Shown here: positions 27,821 through 38,514 of the stretch, one piece after another | Position numbering within the stretch: the stretch's first letter is position 1 | How the letters are laid out: every line of letters begins with the position of its first letter | Source of the DNA: an uncultured Bacteroides sp. | Lineage (GTDB): Bacteria; Bacteroidota; Bacteroidia; Bacteroidales; Bacteroidaceae | DNA: 64,000 bases | Assembly: GCA_949294185.1 (NCBI GenBank) | Contig: CASFGA010000012.1 | Location: 27,185 to 91,184, forward strand | Direction of reading: 5' to 3' | Translations under genes and position numbers: made by a program | Notes under the pieces: model-generated | What the model was told of the DNA's origin: nothing | The model's input: only the letters and a program-made list of their open reading frames with translations | Database searches by the model: none

Positions 27821-27828
27821 TATATTTG
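27821..27828 (+). promoter_or_regulatory. -7 box of guaB promoter
   Basis: TATATTTG fits TAnnTTTG; a T-rich -33 equivalent (TTTT, 27798-27801) lies 19 bp upstream. Confidence 0.6.
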
Positions 27829-27838
27829 CACGCAATAA

Positions 27839-29335
<1,497 letters not shown>

Positions 29336-29363
29336 GCTTGATATTGTTCTGATAATATTTCGG

Positions 29364-29437
29364 ATACGGATTACACCGACTGCGCACTTCAAAGATTTTT
29401 GCGGAGAGCGTGTGAGGGTGTAATCCGTATGTCTTTT
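29364..29437 (+). repeat. Inverted repeat after guaB, likely also a terminator
   Basis: Perfect 14-bp arms ATACGGATTACACC (29364-29377) and GGTGTAATCCGTAT (29417-29430) with a 39-nt loop, followed by GTCTTTTT. The arms share the ACGGATTAC core with the element at 23296-23371, so both belong to one intergenic repeat family. Confidence 0.65.
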
Positions 29438-29447
29438 TGATTGGGAT

Positions 29448-30800
29448 ATGAAGGGGAAAAGTCTTTCTGTCTTTTGTGGAATATTGCTGTCTTGCCTGGT
29501 GCTGAAGGCCGAGACAGGAAAAGTCTTGCTGCGGATAAACGGACAAGAGGTGTTCGTGTCGGAATTTGAACGTTATTACCGGCGTGCGGCAGCTGCTGTT
29601 CGCATGACTCCTGAAGAATATTTCCCTGTTTTTGTCGCTTTCAAGCTGAAGGCGGCGGATGCCCGGAGGTTGCGGATGGATACGTTGCCTTGGTTTAAAG
29701 ACCGCTACCGAAGGCTTCGGGCAGAGTTGTCAGAACGTATTCTTGTCGACGGGCAGGTGATGGAGACCGTTTGCCGCTCGATTTACCGGAATCAGACAAA
29801 ACGTTTTTCCGCCACGGAAGAGGTGAAGATGGAAGAGATAGCCGTGCGCCTTCCACAACGTGCGACGAGAGCGGAGATAGAGCATTGCCGCCGCATGATG
29901 GATTCGCTTTATACGGTTTTGCGGCATGAGGCTTCATCTTTTTCCGTTCTGGCAAAAAAATATTCTGCAGGTCAGAAAAATCATTTGGGATGGTTGCCTT
30001 TGCGGATTTTGCCGGATGAAACGGTTGCGCAGTTGCGGAGTCTGAAAAAGGGAAGCTTCTCAAAACCGTTTTTTTCACCTTTGGGGATGCACATTGTCCG
30101 TTTGGACGACTGGCGGGAGAAGGGGAGTTTTGAAGAAGCCTATCCTCTTGTCCGGCAGTATGTGGAGCGTGAGTTGGGCCGATATTCGGTGGTGGACTCT
30201 GTGATGCAGGGCAGATGGATGTCCGGATGCCTGGATGAAACGCCTGCCTTGCGTCAGTTGAGCGACGGACTGTTGGCTGTTTGTTGGGAAAAGGCGAATC
30301 AAGTTTCGGTTGTTCCTTCATCATCGGAATTGCAGGCCTTTTTCAGAAGTCATAAGGATGATTACGCTTGGGAGTTTCCTCACTTCAAAGGGGGGATTGT
30401 TCACTGCTTGAGCAAAAAGGCCGCCTCGAAACTGAAGAAGAGGCTGAAGAAATTGCCTGTATCGGCTTGGGAGGAGGAAGTCCGGAAACTGTCTGCCGAG
30501 AAGCCGGAGCTGCGGGCAAGGGTGGAGACCGGATTGTATCAGATTGGCAAAAACAAGTATGTGGACAAGCTGGCCTTTAAGTGTGGTGGGTTCACCCCTC
30601 TGCCGGATTACCCTTATACGTTTGTTCTCGGGAAGCGGCTGAAAAAGGGGCCGGAAGAATATGAGGATGTGAAAGCAGAGGTGATGTATGACTTTTTCAG
30701 GCAGGAGGAATCACGCAAGTTGGCTGTCTTGCAGAGGGTTTTTACGGTAGAAACGGATGAAAGCGTTTTAAAAACAGTTAATTGTATCGGAAATAACTAA
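29448..30800 (+). CDS. Parvulin-type periplasmic peptidylprolyl isomerase
   Basis: A 450-residue exported protein with a signal peptide (about residues 1-21). A SurA-like N-terminal segment is followed by a parvulin domain at about 123-222 (EEIAVRLPQRATRAEIEHCR through SKPFFSPLGMHIVRLDDW), which keeps the typical GWLP and GMHIV strands. A second, poorly conserved parvulin-like or helical region fills about 300-400. It is the first of three consecutive SurA-type factors (next at 30835 and 31698). This suggests an operon for folding outer-membrane proteins. No promoter consensus was found in the 110 bp upstream, where the guaB inverted repeat lies. Confidence 0.82.
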   Translation: MKGKSLSVFCGILLSCLVLKAETGKVLLRINGQEVFVSEFERYYRRAAAAVRMTPEEYFPVFVAFKLKAADARRLRMDTLPWFKDRYRRLRAELSERILVDGQVMETVCRSIYRNQTKRFSATEEVKMEEIAVRLPQRATRAEIEHCRRMMDSLYTVLRHEASSFSVLAKKYSAGQKNHLGWLPLRILPDETVAQLRSLKKGSFSKPFFSPLGMHIVRLDDWREKGSFEEAYPLVRQYVERELGRYSVVDSVMQGRWMSGCLDETPALRQLSDGLLAVCWEKANQVSVVPSSSELQAFFRSHKDDYAWEFPHFKGGIVHCLSKKAASKLKKRLKKLPVSAWEEEVRKLSAEKPELRARVETGLYQIGKNKYVDKLAFKCGGFTPLPDYPYTFVLGKRLKKGPEEYEDVKAEVMYDFFRQEESRKLAVLQRVFTVETDESVLKTVNCIGNN

Positions 30801-30834
30801 TTAAACCGTATCTTCGTTCACTAATTTGTGGTTC

Positions 30835-31692
30835 ATGAAGCAAAAGACAAGAGGATGTGCAGTGATTGCGGCTTTGCTGGCATTGGCAGGATGTTCCCCT
30901 TCCGTTGACCATAAGGGCAAGACTCCGCTGGTGGAGGTGAATGGAAATTTTCTGTATAAGGAAGATTTGCAGACTGTTGCCCCTGTAGGTGTGACAAAGG
31001 CAGACAGCACCCGTTTTGCCGACGAATATATCCGCAACTGGGTGGAGGATGAGCTTTTGTTTCAGAAGGCGGAAGGAAATATCCCCGACAACATGAAGAT
31101 TGACGAGCGGGTCGCTGCTTTCCGGCGGGCGCTGATCATGCATACTTACCAGGAGGAACTGGTCGGCCAGAAATTGGGAAACGAAATCAGTGAAAGTGAG
31201 ATAGAGGCCTATTACAGGCAGAACGCCGGCCTTTTTCGTGCCACCCAGCCTTATGTGCAGGGACTGTTCATGAAGGTTCCGCTGAGCGCGTCGCATTTGG
31301 GAAAGGTACGCTCGTGGTATAAGAAGAATACGGCAGATGCCATTGACAATCTCAGCAAATACAGCATTGGCAATGCCGTGAGTTATGATTATTTCTATGA
31401 CCGTTGGATGCCGGTGTCAGAATTGTCGGTCAGAATGCCTTTGAAGGTATTGGATACAGACCGCACTTATCTGGAACGGCATCGGAATGTGGAAGTGCGC
31501 GACACGGCGTTCTGTTATTTCCTGCATGTGGAGAACTATTTGCCCGAGGGAGAGCAGCTTCCGTTGGAGTATGCTAAGAGTGAGATAAAGGAAATATTGG
31601 TAAATCTGAAGCGTGTGGAGTTCATAGGTCGGATGAAGCAGGATCTTTACAGAGAGGCTTTGGATGATAAGGATATAATTTATTATAAGTAG
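30835..31692 (+). CDS. SurA-like periplasmic chaperone lipoprotein
   Basis: A 285-residue lipoprotein: signal ending LALAGC, then a SurA N-domain-like region (VEVNGNFLYKEDLQTV, VEDELLFQKAEGN). There is no clear parvulin domain; the C-terminal half is helical. It probably acts as a chaperone rather than as an isomerase. The ATG at 30835 is preferred over an upstream TTG at 30826. It lies between two parvulin genes (gaps of 34 and 5 bp), so it probably belongs to the same outer-membrane biogenesis operon. Confidence 0.8.
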   Translation: MKQKTRGCAVIAALLALAGCSPSVDHKGKTPLVEVNGNFLYKEDLQTVAPVGVTKADSTRFADEYIRNWVEDELLFQKAEGNIPDNMKIDERVAAFRRALIMHTYQEELVGQKLGNEISESEIEAYYRQNAGLFRATQPYVQGLFMKVPLSASHLGKVRSWYKKNTADAIDNLSKYSIGNAVSYDYFYDRWMPVSELSVRMPLKVLDTDRTYLERHRNVEVRDTAFCYFLHVENYLPEGEQLPLEYAKSEIKEILVNLKRVEFIGRMKQDLYREALDDKDIIYYK

Positions 31693-31697
31693 TTCAG

Positions 31698-33074
31698 ATG
31701 AATAGATTGAATTTGAAACGTTTGTGTGTATGTCTGAGCCTGTCGTTGGCAGGATTCGTTGCTGTCAGCGCACAGGATAATGTAATCGATGAAGTGGTAT
31801 GGGTAGTCGGTGACGAGGCTATCCTGAAGTCGGATGTGGAAAACGAACGGCTGAACGCTCAATACGAAGGGCGTCGTTTCGACGGAGATCCCTATTGCGT
31901 GATACCCGAGGAACTGGCGGTGCAGAAACTGTTTCTGCATCAGGCGGAAATAGACAGTGTGGAAGTGTCGGAACAGCAGGTCATTCAGGAGGTGGAGCGG
32001 CGTACAGCTTGGTTGATAGAGCAGATCGGGTCTCGTGAGAAGATGGAGGAATATTACAACAAGACATCTACCCAGATTCGAGAGATGCTGCGTGAGAATG
32101 TGCGCGACGGTGAGACGATGCGTGAGATGCAGAAGCAGATTATCGGGGACATCAAGCTGACTCCGGCAGAGGTGCGCAATTATTTCAGCAAGCTTCCGCA
32201 AGACAGCATTCCGTTCGTGCCCACTCAGGTGGAAGTACAGATTATTACGCGCGAGCCGAAGGTGAAGGAGGAAGAGATAGAGCGGGTCAAGAAGGAATTG
32301 CGCGACTTTACCGACCGTATCAATAAGGGAGAGACCACATTCTCTACGCTGGCCCGTCTGTATTCGGAAGATCCGGGTTCGGCACGTCGGGGTGGTGAGT
32401 ACGGCTTCACTGGCCGTGGAGTGCTTACTCCGGAGTTTGCGAATGTGGTGTTCAATCTGACAGACCCGAAAAAGATATCAAAGGTGTTTGAAACGGAGTA
32501 TGGTTTCCACATCGCGCAGCTGATAGAAAAACGCGGCGACCGTGTGAGCTATCGTCATATCCTGTTAAAGCCGCGTGTGGATGAAGAGGATATAGAAGTG
32601 GAGCTGAACCGTCTGGACACGCTTGCCAATGACATCCGTAAGGGGAAGGTTACCTTTGACGAGGCGGCCACGTGGGTTTCTCAAGATAAGGATACGCGCA
32701 ACAATCACGGACTGTTGGCCAATCCGCAGAGCAGCACCTCCCGCTTTGAGATGCAGGAACTGGCCGGACTGATTTCGCAGGATGTGGCAAAGGTTGTCGA
32801 GAACATGCAGATAGGCGAAATCTCGAAGCCTTTCCGTATGATGACGAACAAAGGCAAGGAGGTCTGTGCCATTGTGAAGCTGAAAAACCGTATTGACGGA
32901 CACAAGGCTACCATATCGGAAGATTATCAGCGGCTGAAGGATATTGTGACGGCCAAACGGGGAGAAGAAAAGCTCCAGAAATGGATTGTCGACAAGCAGC
33001 GCAACACTTATGTGCGCATCAATCCGAATTGGCGGCGCTGTGATTTCAAGTATCCGGGGTGGATTAAAAACTGA
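31698..33074 (+). CDS. surA: SurA-type periplasmic chaperone/peptidylprolyl isomerase
   Basis: A 458-residue exported protein with a signal peptide ending near VSAQ (residues 23-26). The SurA N-terminal core follows (DEVVWVVGDEAILKSDVENE). A first parvulin domain at about 175-275 includes LARLYSEDPGSARRGGEYGF and EYGFHIAQLIEKRGDRVSYR. A second, weaker parvulin repeat covers about 280-385. In the family it escorts unfolded outer-membrane proteins to the BAM complex. The order surA, LptA/OstA-like gene, small membrane protein supports an envelope-assembly operon. Confidence 0.9.
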   Translation: MNRLNLKRLCVCLSLSLAGFVAVSAQDNVIDEVVWVVGDEAILKSDVENERLNAQYEGRRFDGDPYCVIPEELAVQKLFLHQAEIDSVEVSEQQVIQEVERRTAWLIEQIGSREKMEEYYNKTSTQIREMLRENVRDGETMREMQKQIIGDIKLTPAEVRNYFSKLPQDSIPFVPTQVEVQIITREPKVKEEEIERVKKELRDFTDRINKGETTFSTLARLYSEDPGSARRGGEYGFTGRGVLTPEFANVVFNLTDPKKISKVFETEYGFHIAQLIEKRGDRVSYRHILLKPRVDEEDIEVELNRLDTLANDIRKGKVTFDEAATWVSQDKDTRNNHGLLANPQSSTSRFEMQELAGLISQDVAKVVENMQIGEISKPFRMMTNKGKEVCAIVKLKNRIDGHKATISEDYQRLKDIVTAKRGEEKLQKWIVDKQRNTYVRINPNWRRCDFKYPGWIKN

Positions 33075-33097
33075 TACTCTGTTTCTGAAACGAAAGT

Positions 33098-34762
33098 ATG
33101 TCTGATAAAAAGAATAAACATAACTCTTTGAGCGGGCATAGGATACTTGTGACGAGTGTTCTGTGCCTGTTTGGGTTTTGCCTTCTGGCTCAGGAGTCAG
33201 TGCGGCAGAGTGGACAGCCGAAACAGAAAAGCAAGGTTTATCTGCTGCATTCCGACCTGCTCCGTAAAGATTCGCGGCATCCCGACGCGCAGGTGGTGGT
33301 AGGCAATGTGGTCTTCCGCCATGACAGTGTATATATGTATTGCGACAGTGCCTATTATTACGACCAGATCAGTTCGTTCGAGGCTTTCAGCAATGTGCGG
33401 ATGGAGCAGGGGGATACGCTTTTTCTTTATGGTGACCATCTGTATTATGACGGCATGACCCAGATAGCGGAGATGCGTATGAATGTGCGTATGGAGAACC
33501 GTACCACGACATTGCTTACCGATAGTCTGAATTATGACCGGGTATATAATCTGGGCTACTTCTTCGACGGAGGGACGCTGATGGATGAACAGAATGTGCT
33601 GACCTCGGAATGGGGGGAGTATAATCCCGGCACCAAGCAGTCGGTGTTCAATTATAATGTACGGTTGGTCAATCCGCAGTTTACGTTGACATCGGACACC
33701 TTGCGTTATAACACGGCGACAAAGGTGGCCAGCATTGTAGGCCCGTCGGATATTGTGAGCGATGCCAATCATATTTATTCCGAACGCGGCAATTACAATA
33801 CGGCAACAGGGAAAGCCGACTTGTACGATCGTTCCGTATTGAGTAATGAAGGGAAGCAATTGACCGGCGATACGTTGTTTTACGACCGGAATACGGGAGT
33901 GGGCGAGGCTTTCCGGAATATTGTGATGAATGATACGGTGAACAAGAATATGATGACCGGTGACTATGGCTTTTACAATGAGCAGACGAAATACGCTTTT
34001 GTCACTCGTAAGGCCGTGGCCGTTGACTATTCGCAGGGTGACAGTCTTTTTCTGCATGGTGACACGTTGATGTTGGAAACGTTTCATTTGAATACAGACT
34101 CTGTATATCGTGAAATGCGTGCTTTTCATAAAGTGCGTTTCTATCGCATAGATGTGCAGGGAGTGGCCGATTCGTTGGTCTTTTCAACCATAGACAGCTG
34201 TCTGACCATGTATAAAGACCCTATTCTTTGGAATGAGAATCAGCAGTTGGTGGGCGAGCAGGTTAAGATTTATATGAATGACAGCACGATTGACTGGGCG
34301 CATATCATCAATCAGGCTTTGTCGGTCGAGCAGGTTGACTCAACGCTTTTCAATCAGGTTGCGGGTAAAGAGATGAAATCTTACTTTCGCGACAGGCAGA
34401 TGAGAAAGACCGAAGTGATCGGTTCTGTGCGGGTGGTTTATTATCCGATGGATTCGGACAGCACGCTGATTGGCATGAATGTGTCTGAAACCAGTCAGCT
34501 GGATATTTACCTGCAAGACCAGAAACTGGAGCGTATGGTGATGAGTCCGAAATCAAACGGGACACTTTACCCTATGAGCCAGATTCCGAAAGGGAGCGAC
34601 AGGTTGGATAATTTCGTTTGGTTTGACTATATACGTCCGCAAAACAAGGCGGACATTTTCAACTGGCGGGGCAAGCGGGCGGAAGACCAGTTGAAGAAGA
34701 GCACCCGCCCGCCGGTAGAGTTGCCGAACCAACATTTGTTTAACAACAATAAAAAGGAGTAG
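33098..34762 (+). CDS. OstA/LptA-like periplasmic protein
   Basis: A 554-residue protein with an N-terminal hydrophobic signal (about residues 14-31) and a long beta-rich region of repeated strand pairs typical of the OstA/LptA/LptD-N fold (VVVGNVVFRHDSVYMYCDSA, AFSNVRMEQGDTLFLYGDHL). This is about three times the length of E. coli LptA, as usual for Bacteroidetes OstA-like proteins. It is inferred to form part of the LPS transport bridge across the periplasm. It follows surA by 23 bp and precedes a small membrane protein by 2 bp. Confidence 0.85.
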   Translation: MSDKKNKHNSLSGHRILVTSVLCLFGFCLLAQESVRQSGQPKQKSKVYLLHSDLLRKDSRHPDAQVVVGNVVFRHDSVYMYCDSAYYYDQISSFEAFSNVRMEQGDTLFLYGDHLYYDGMTQIAEMRMNVRMENRTTTLLTDSLNYDRVYNLGYFFDGGTLMDEQNVLTSEWGEYNPGTKQSVFNYNVRLVNPQFTLTSDTLRYNTATKVASIVGPSDIVSDANHIYSERGNYNTATGKADLYDRSVLSNEGKQLTGDTLFYDRNTGVGEAFRNIVMNDTVNKNMMTGDYGFYNEQTKYAFVTRKAVAVDYSQGDSLFLHGDTLMLETFHLNTDSVYREMRAFHKVRFYRIDVQGVADSLVFSTIDSCLTMYKDPILWNENQQLVGEQVKIYMNDSTIDWAHIINQALSVEQVDSTLFNQVAGKEMKSYFRDRQMRKTEVIGSVRVVYYPMDSDSTLIGMNVSETSQLDIYLQDQKLERMVMSPKSNGTLYPMSQIPKGSDRLDNFVWFDYIRPQNKADIFNWRGKRAEDQLKKSTRPPVELPNQHLFNNNKKE

Positions 34763-34764
34763 TT

Positions 34765-35061
34765 ATGGGAATGTTTTCAATGAGAAAGCCGCGTGCGTAT
34801 CATCATGAGTATATTTACGTGGACGAACGCAAGGAAAAGCTACAGAAGATAGAGGAAAACGCCAAGCGCGACTTGGGGATGATTCCTCCGAAAGAGTTTT
34901 CGCCTGAAGATATTCGGGGTAAGTTTGTGGAGGGAACGACTTATCTGAAACGCCGTAAGGAGAGCGGACGCAAGCCGCTGACTTATGGGGCCTTGTTTAT
35001 TGCAATCGCTGTTCTGCTCTTTATTTTGCATTATCTCGTTACCGGAGAGTTTGGATTATGA
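34765..35061 (+). CDS. Small single-pass membrane protein of unknown function
   Basis: A 98-residue protein with a soluble, charged N-terminal part (residues 1-70, Lys/Glu-rich) and one C-terminal transmembrane helix (about 74-92, [19 protein letters not shown]). The N-terminus is expected in the cytoplasm, as in a tail-anchored protein. No enzymatic motif. It sits 2 bp after the OstA-like gene, and its stop overlaps the mutL start by 4 bp, so it is translationally coupled on both sides. I do not recognise a named family. Position suggests an accessory role in LPS transport, which is inference only. Confidence 0.75.
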   Translation: MGMFSMRKPRAYHHEYIYVDERKEKLQKIEENAKRDLGMIPPKEFSPEDIRGKFVEGTTYLKRRKESGRKPLTYGALFIAIAVLLFILHYLVTGEFGL

Positions 35062-36893
35062 GTGATGTAATCCGTTTGCTGCCCGATTCCGTAGCCAATC
35101 AGATTGCGGCGGGCGAAGTGATTCAGCGGCCGGCTTCTGTAGTCAAGGAGTTGGTCGAGAATGCGGTGGATGCCGGGGCACGCCACATTGATGTGGTGGT
35201 GACAGATGCGGGCAAGACATGCATTCAGGTCATTGATGACGGAAAAGGTATGTCGGAAACAGATGCGCGGATGGCTTTCGAGCGTCATGCCACCTCCAAG
35301 ATACGCGAGGCTTCCGACCTTTTCGCCCTTCGTACGATGGGGTTTCGCGGTGAGGCGCTGGCTTCGATTGCGGCGGTGGCGCAGGTGGAACTGCGAACCT
35401 GTCAGGAAGAGGGACAGTTGGGGACGGCGATAACCGTTTCCGGATCGAAGGTGGAAAGTCAGGAGGCCGTGGCATGTCCGAAAGGCAGCAACTTTGCGGT
35501 AAGGAATCTCTTCTTCAATGTTCCCGCACGCCGCAAGTTTCTGAAGTCGAACCAGACGGAACTGAGCAATATACTGACGGAGTTTGAGCGTATAGTCCTG
35601 GTCAATCCGGATGTATCGTTTACACTTCATCACAATGATACGGAGATGCTGAATCTTCCTGCCATCCAGTTGCGTCAGCGCATCATGGGCGTATTTGGCA
35701 AGAAACTTAACCAGGACTTGCTTTCGATGGATGTGGAGACTACGATGGTCAAGATTCACGGATTCATCGGACGGCCGGAGACGGCGCGCAAGAAAGGTGC
35801 CCACCAGTTTTTTTTCGTAAACGGACGCTATATGCGTCATCCTTATTTCCACAAGGCTGTGGCCGACGCTTACGAAACTTTGGTGCCTGCCGGCGAGCAG
35901 GTTTCTTATTTCATTTATTTTGAGGTAGATCCGGCGAATATCGATGTAAACATTCATCCCACGAAGACCGAAATCAAGTTTGAGAACGAGCAGGCCGTCT
36001 GGCAGATTCTGTCCGCTGCCATCAAGGAGACATTGGGACGATTCAATGCCGTGCCTTCCATTGACTTTGATACGGAGGGAATGCCTGATATACCGGCGTT
36101 TGAAAGCTCTCCCTATTCGGTGGTCCAGCCGCCGAAGCCTGCTTATGACCCTTCTTATAACCCGTTCAATACAGCTTCCTCCCACGGTTCTTCGTATACC
36201 CCCCGACAGCATACGGATTGGGAACCGTTCTACCAGGGACTGGAAAGGGGCTCTTCGGAGCAGGTGTCTCAGGAAACGGAGGCGTTTCCTTCGCTTTACG
36301 ATGCTCATCCTGCCGAGGCGGTAGTCGAGAACACTGCCCAACATTATCAGTACAAGGGGAGTTATATCCTTACTTCAGTAAAGTCGGGGCTGATGATTAT
36401 AGACCAACAGCGTGCCCATATCCGTATTCTTTATGATCAGTATATGGGACAGATGGAAAACAGGCAGCATGTGTCGCAGCGTATGCTTTTCCCGGATATG
36501 GTGCATTTTGCTCCGTCTGAAGTTCCGGTGCTTGAAGAAATCATGGATGACCTTGCAGCGTTGGGTTTCGAACTGAACAGCTTGGGGGGCGGTACGTTTT
36601 CCATCAATGCTGTCCCGTCGGGAATCGAGGGGCTGAGCCCTGAAAAATTAGTAACAGATATGGTGCATACGGCCATTGAGAAGGGCTGTAAGGTGAAAGA
36701 AGAATTGCAGGGCATGCTTGCACTGTCACTTGCAAAAGCCGCAGCAATAGTTCCAGGTCAGGTCTTGACGAACGAAGAGATGAACAATCTGGTAGACGGT
36801 CTGTTCGGAGTTTCTACTCCCAACTATACCCCCGATGGAAAAGCTGTGCTTGCCGTATTGAAGGAAGAGGATATCGAAAAGCTTTTCAGATAA
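35058..36893 (+). CDS. mutL: DNA mismatch repair protein MutL
   Basis: A 611-residue GHKL ATPase that couples mismatch recognition to strand removal. N-terminal motifs are intact ([40 protein letters not shown]). After a Pro/Ser-rich linker (about residues 345-420) comes the dimerisation domain. The endonuclease motif DQHA(X)2E(X)4E is degenerate: it reads [12 protein letters not shown] from Asp449, with neither the His nor the first Glu, and no CPHGRP is seen (TPDGKA instead). This protein is therefore probably not a nicking MutL. It overlaps the preceding small membrane protein gene by 4 bp. Confidence 0.95.
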   Translation: MSDVIRLLPDSVANQIAAGEVIQRPASVVKELVENAVDAGARHIDVVVTDAGKTCIQVIDDGKGMSETDARMAFERHATSKIREASDLFALRTMGFRGEALASIAAVAQVELRTCQEEGQLGTAITVSGSKVESQEAVACPKGSNFAVRNLFFNVPARRKFLKSNQTELSNILTEFERIVLVNPDVSFTLHHNDTEMLNLPAIQLRQRIMGVFGKKLNQDLLSMDVETTMVKIHGFIGRPETARKKGAHQFFFVNGRYMRHPYFHKAVADAYETLVPAGEQVSYFIYFEVDPANIDVNIHPTKTEIKFENEQAVWQILSAAIKETLGRFNAVPSIDFDTEGMPDIPAFESSPYSVVQPPKPAYDPSYNPFNTASSHGSSYTPRQHTDWEPFYQGLERGSSEQVSQETEAFPSLYDAHPAEAVVENTAQHYQYKGSYILTSVKSGLMIIDQQRAHIRILYDQYMGQMENRQHVSQRMLFPDMVHFAPSEVPVLEEIMDDLAALGFELNSLGGGTFSINAVPSGIEGLSPEKLVTDMVHTAIEKGCKVKEELQGMLALSLAKAAAIVPGQVLTNEEMNNLVDGLFGVSTPNYTPDGKAVLAVLKEEDIEKLFR

Positions 36894-36913
36894 TAAAAGA
36901 TGGACTTGGCTAT

Positions 36914-36957
36914 CCGGACTTGTCGCCCGTGCGTCAGAGTCCGGGCAAATGTCTTTT
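36914..36957 (+). terminator. Possible weak terminator after mutL
   Basis: CCGGACT (36914-36920) pairs with AGTCCGG (36938-36944). A T-run (TTTTTT) follows only after 9 nt, so efficiency is doubtful. Confidence 0.35.
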
Positions 36958-37081
36958 TTGTCAGGGTTGTCTGTGTATCGGGTACTGATGGAAAAAATAC
37001 TTTGTCCTGCATTTAAGTGTTATTTTCTTGTCGGTTGTTATATTATCAGTCTTTTAAGTTTAAAAAGTTGGTTATAATACT

Positions 37082-38455
37082 ATGGAATCAGAACAGGAAC
37101 AGAAGCGGACATACAGGAGAAGCCCGATAACTTGGGTGCCTACGGCTTATTTTGCTATGGGCTTGCCCTTTGTAGTGTTGAATATGGTTACAGTCTTGAT
37201 GTTTAAAGGATTGGGAGTGGAAGACAAGCTGATAACTTTCTGGACTTCCCTTATCTTGTTGCCTTGGACATTGAAGCCGCTTTGGAGTCCCTTTCTTGAA
37301 CTTTTCAAGACCAAGAAATTTTTTGTTCTTGCCACTCAGCTGATAACGGGCGTTACATTCGGACTGGTGGCCTTTTCATTGAATCTTCCTCATTTCTTCA
37401 GTGTGGCGATTGCCCTGCTTGCTGTCATCGCTTTCAGCGGAGCTACCCACGATATTGCCTGCGACGGTGTGTATATGAGCGAGCTTACTCCTTCCGATCA
37501 GGCCAAGTATATCGGTTGGCAGGGAGCGTTTTATAACATAGCCAAGATTATCGCAACGGGCGGACTGGTCTATCTGGCCGGTTATCTGATAGAGCAATAC
37601 GGCGGAGGAGCCGGTGCGGACAGCACGGTGATGCTTGCAGCCAACCGTAGGGCCTGGATGATGATTATGGCTATCCTGTGCGTGGTCATGGTACTGTTGG
37701 GTATCTACCATATTTTCATGCTGCCTTCTGGAAAAAGTCAGGGAAATACCGAAAAGCGCACGGCAAGACAGGTCATGGCCGAACTGGGCAATGTGCTTCT
37801 GGCCTTTTTCCGGAAAAGCCATATTGTCTATTACCTTTTCTTTATCATCCTTTATCGTTTTGCCGAAGGTTTTGTGATGAAGATTGTCCCCCTCTTTCTG
37901 AAAGCCGACCGCGCTATGGGAGGTCTGGGGCTGAGTGAGAAGGAAATCGGGCTTTATTACGGCACGTATGGGGCTGCGGCCTTTGTGTTGGGGTCATTGT
38001 TGGCGGGATATTACATTTCTTCGCGCGGCCTGCGCAAGACTCTGTTTTCTCTTTGCTGTGTTTTCAATCTTCCTTTTGTGGTATATGCCCTGTTTGCCGC
38101 CCTTCAGCCGGAGAACGGAATCATTATCTGTAGTGGAATCGTGTTCGAGTATTTCGGTTACGGTTTCGGCTTTGTGGGGCTGACTCTGTTTATGATGCAG
38201 CAGGTGGCTCCGGGCAAGCACCAGATGGCGCATTATGCCTTTGCGTCTGGCATTATGAACCTGGGTGTCATGCTGCCCGGCATGCTCAGCGGATGGGTTT
38301 GTGAGGTGCTTGGCGAATGGTTCGACAAGCCCGGCGGCTACGAGCCTTTCTTCATCTTTGTGTTGTTTGCCACCATCCCGGCGTTTCTGATTACCTACTT
38401 TGTGCCTTTCAAGTACAATCTTGACGGGTCGCTGGTGGAAGGAGAGCGGGAGTGA
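37082..38455 (+). CDS. MFS transporter (AmpG/sugar-permease-like)
   Basis: A 457-residue polytopic inner-membrane protein with about 12 hydrophobic segments. The opening (TYRRSPITWVPTAYFAMGLP) and the HDIACDGVYMSEL segment resemble the AmpG/PAT branch of the major facilitator superfamily. Directly downstream are a GH130 phosphorylase and a GH92 mannosidase. A sugar-import role is therefore more likely than muropeptide import: an oligosaccharide made in the periplasm would be carried to the cytoplasmic phosphorylase. I recall a similar transporter-GH130-GH92 arrangement in B. thetaiotaomicron (BT1033 region), not checked here. No clear promoter box was found in the 188 bp upstream. Confidence 0.85.
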   Translation: MESEQEQKRTYRRSPITWVPTAYFAMGLPFVVLNMVTVLMFKGLGVEDKLITFWTSLILLPWTLKPLWSPFLELFKTKKFFVLATQLITGVTFGLVAFSLNLPHFFSVAIALLAVIAFSGATHDIACDGVYMSELTPSDQAKYIGWQGAFYNIAKIIATGGLVYLAGYLIEQYGGGAGADSTVMLAANRRAWMMIMAILCVVMVLLGIYHIFMLPSGKSQGNTEKRTARQVMAELGNVLLAFFRKSHIVYYLFFIILYRFAEGFVMKIVPLFLKADRAMGGLGLSEKEIGLYYGTYGAAAFVLGSLLAGYYISSRGLRKTLFSLCCVFNLPFVVYALFAALQPENGIIICSGIVFEYFGYGFGFVGLTLFMMQQVAPGKHQMAHYAFASGIMNLGVMLPGMLSGWVCEVLGEWFDKPGGYEPFFIFVLFATIPAFLITYFVPFKYNLDGSLVEGERE

Positions 38456-38514
38456 TTTGACAATTTCTGATTTTATAAACTTAAATAACTGACAAACTAA
38501 AAACTAAAAGACTT

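Noticed and set aside
36960..37081. Promoter for the MFS-GH130-GH92 genes
   Set aside because: The best candidate (TACTTTG at 36998-37004) is one base short of the consensus and has no -33 partner at a usable distance.
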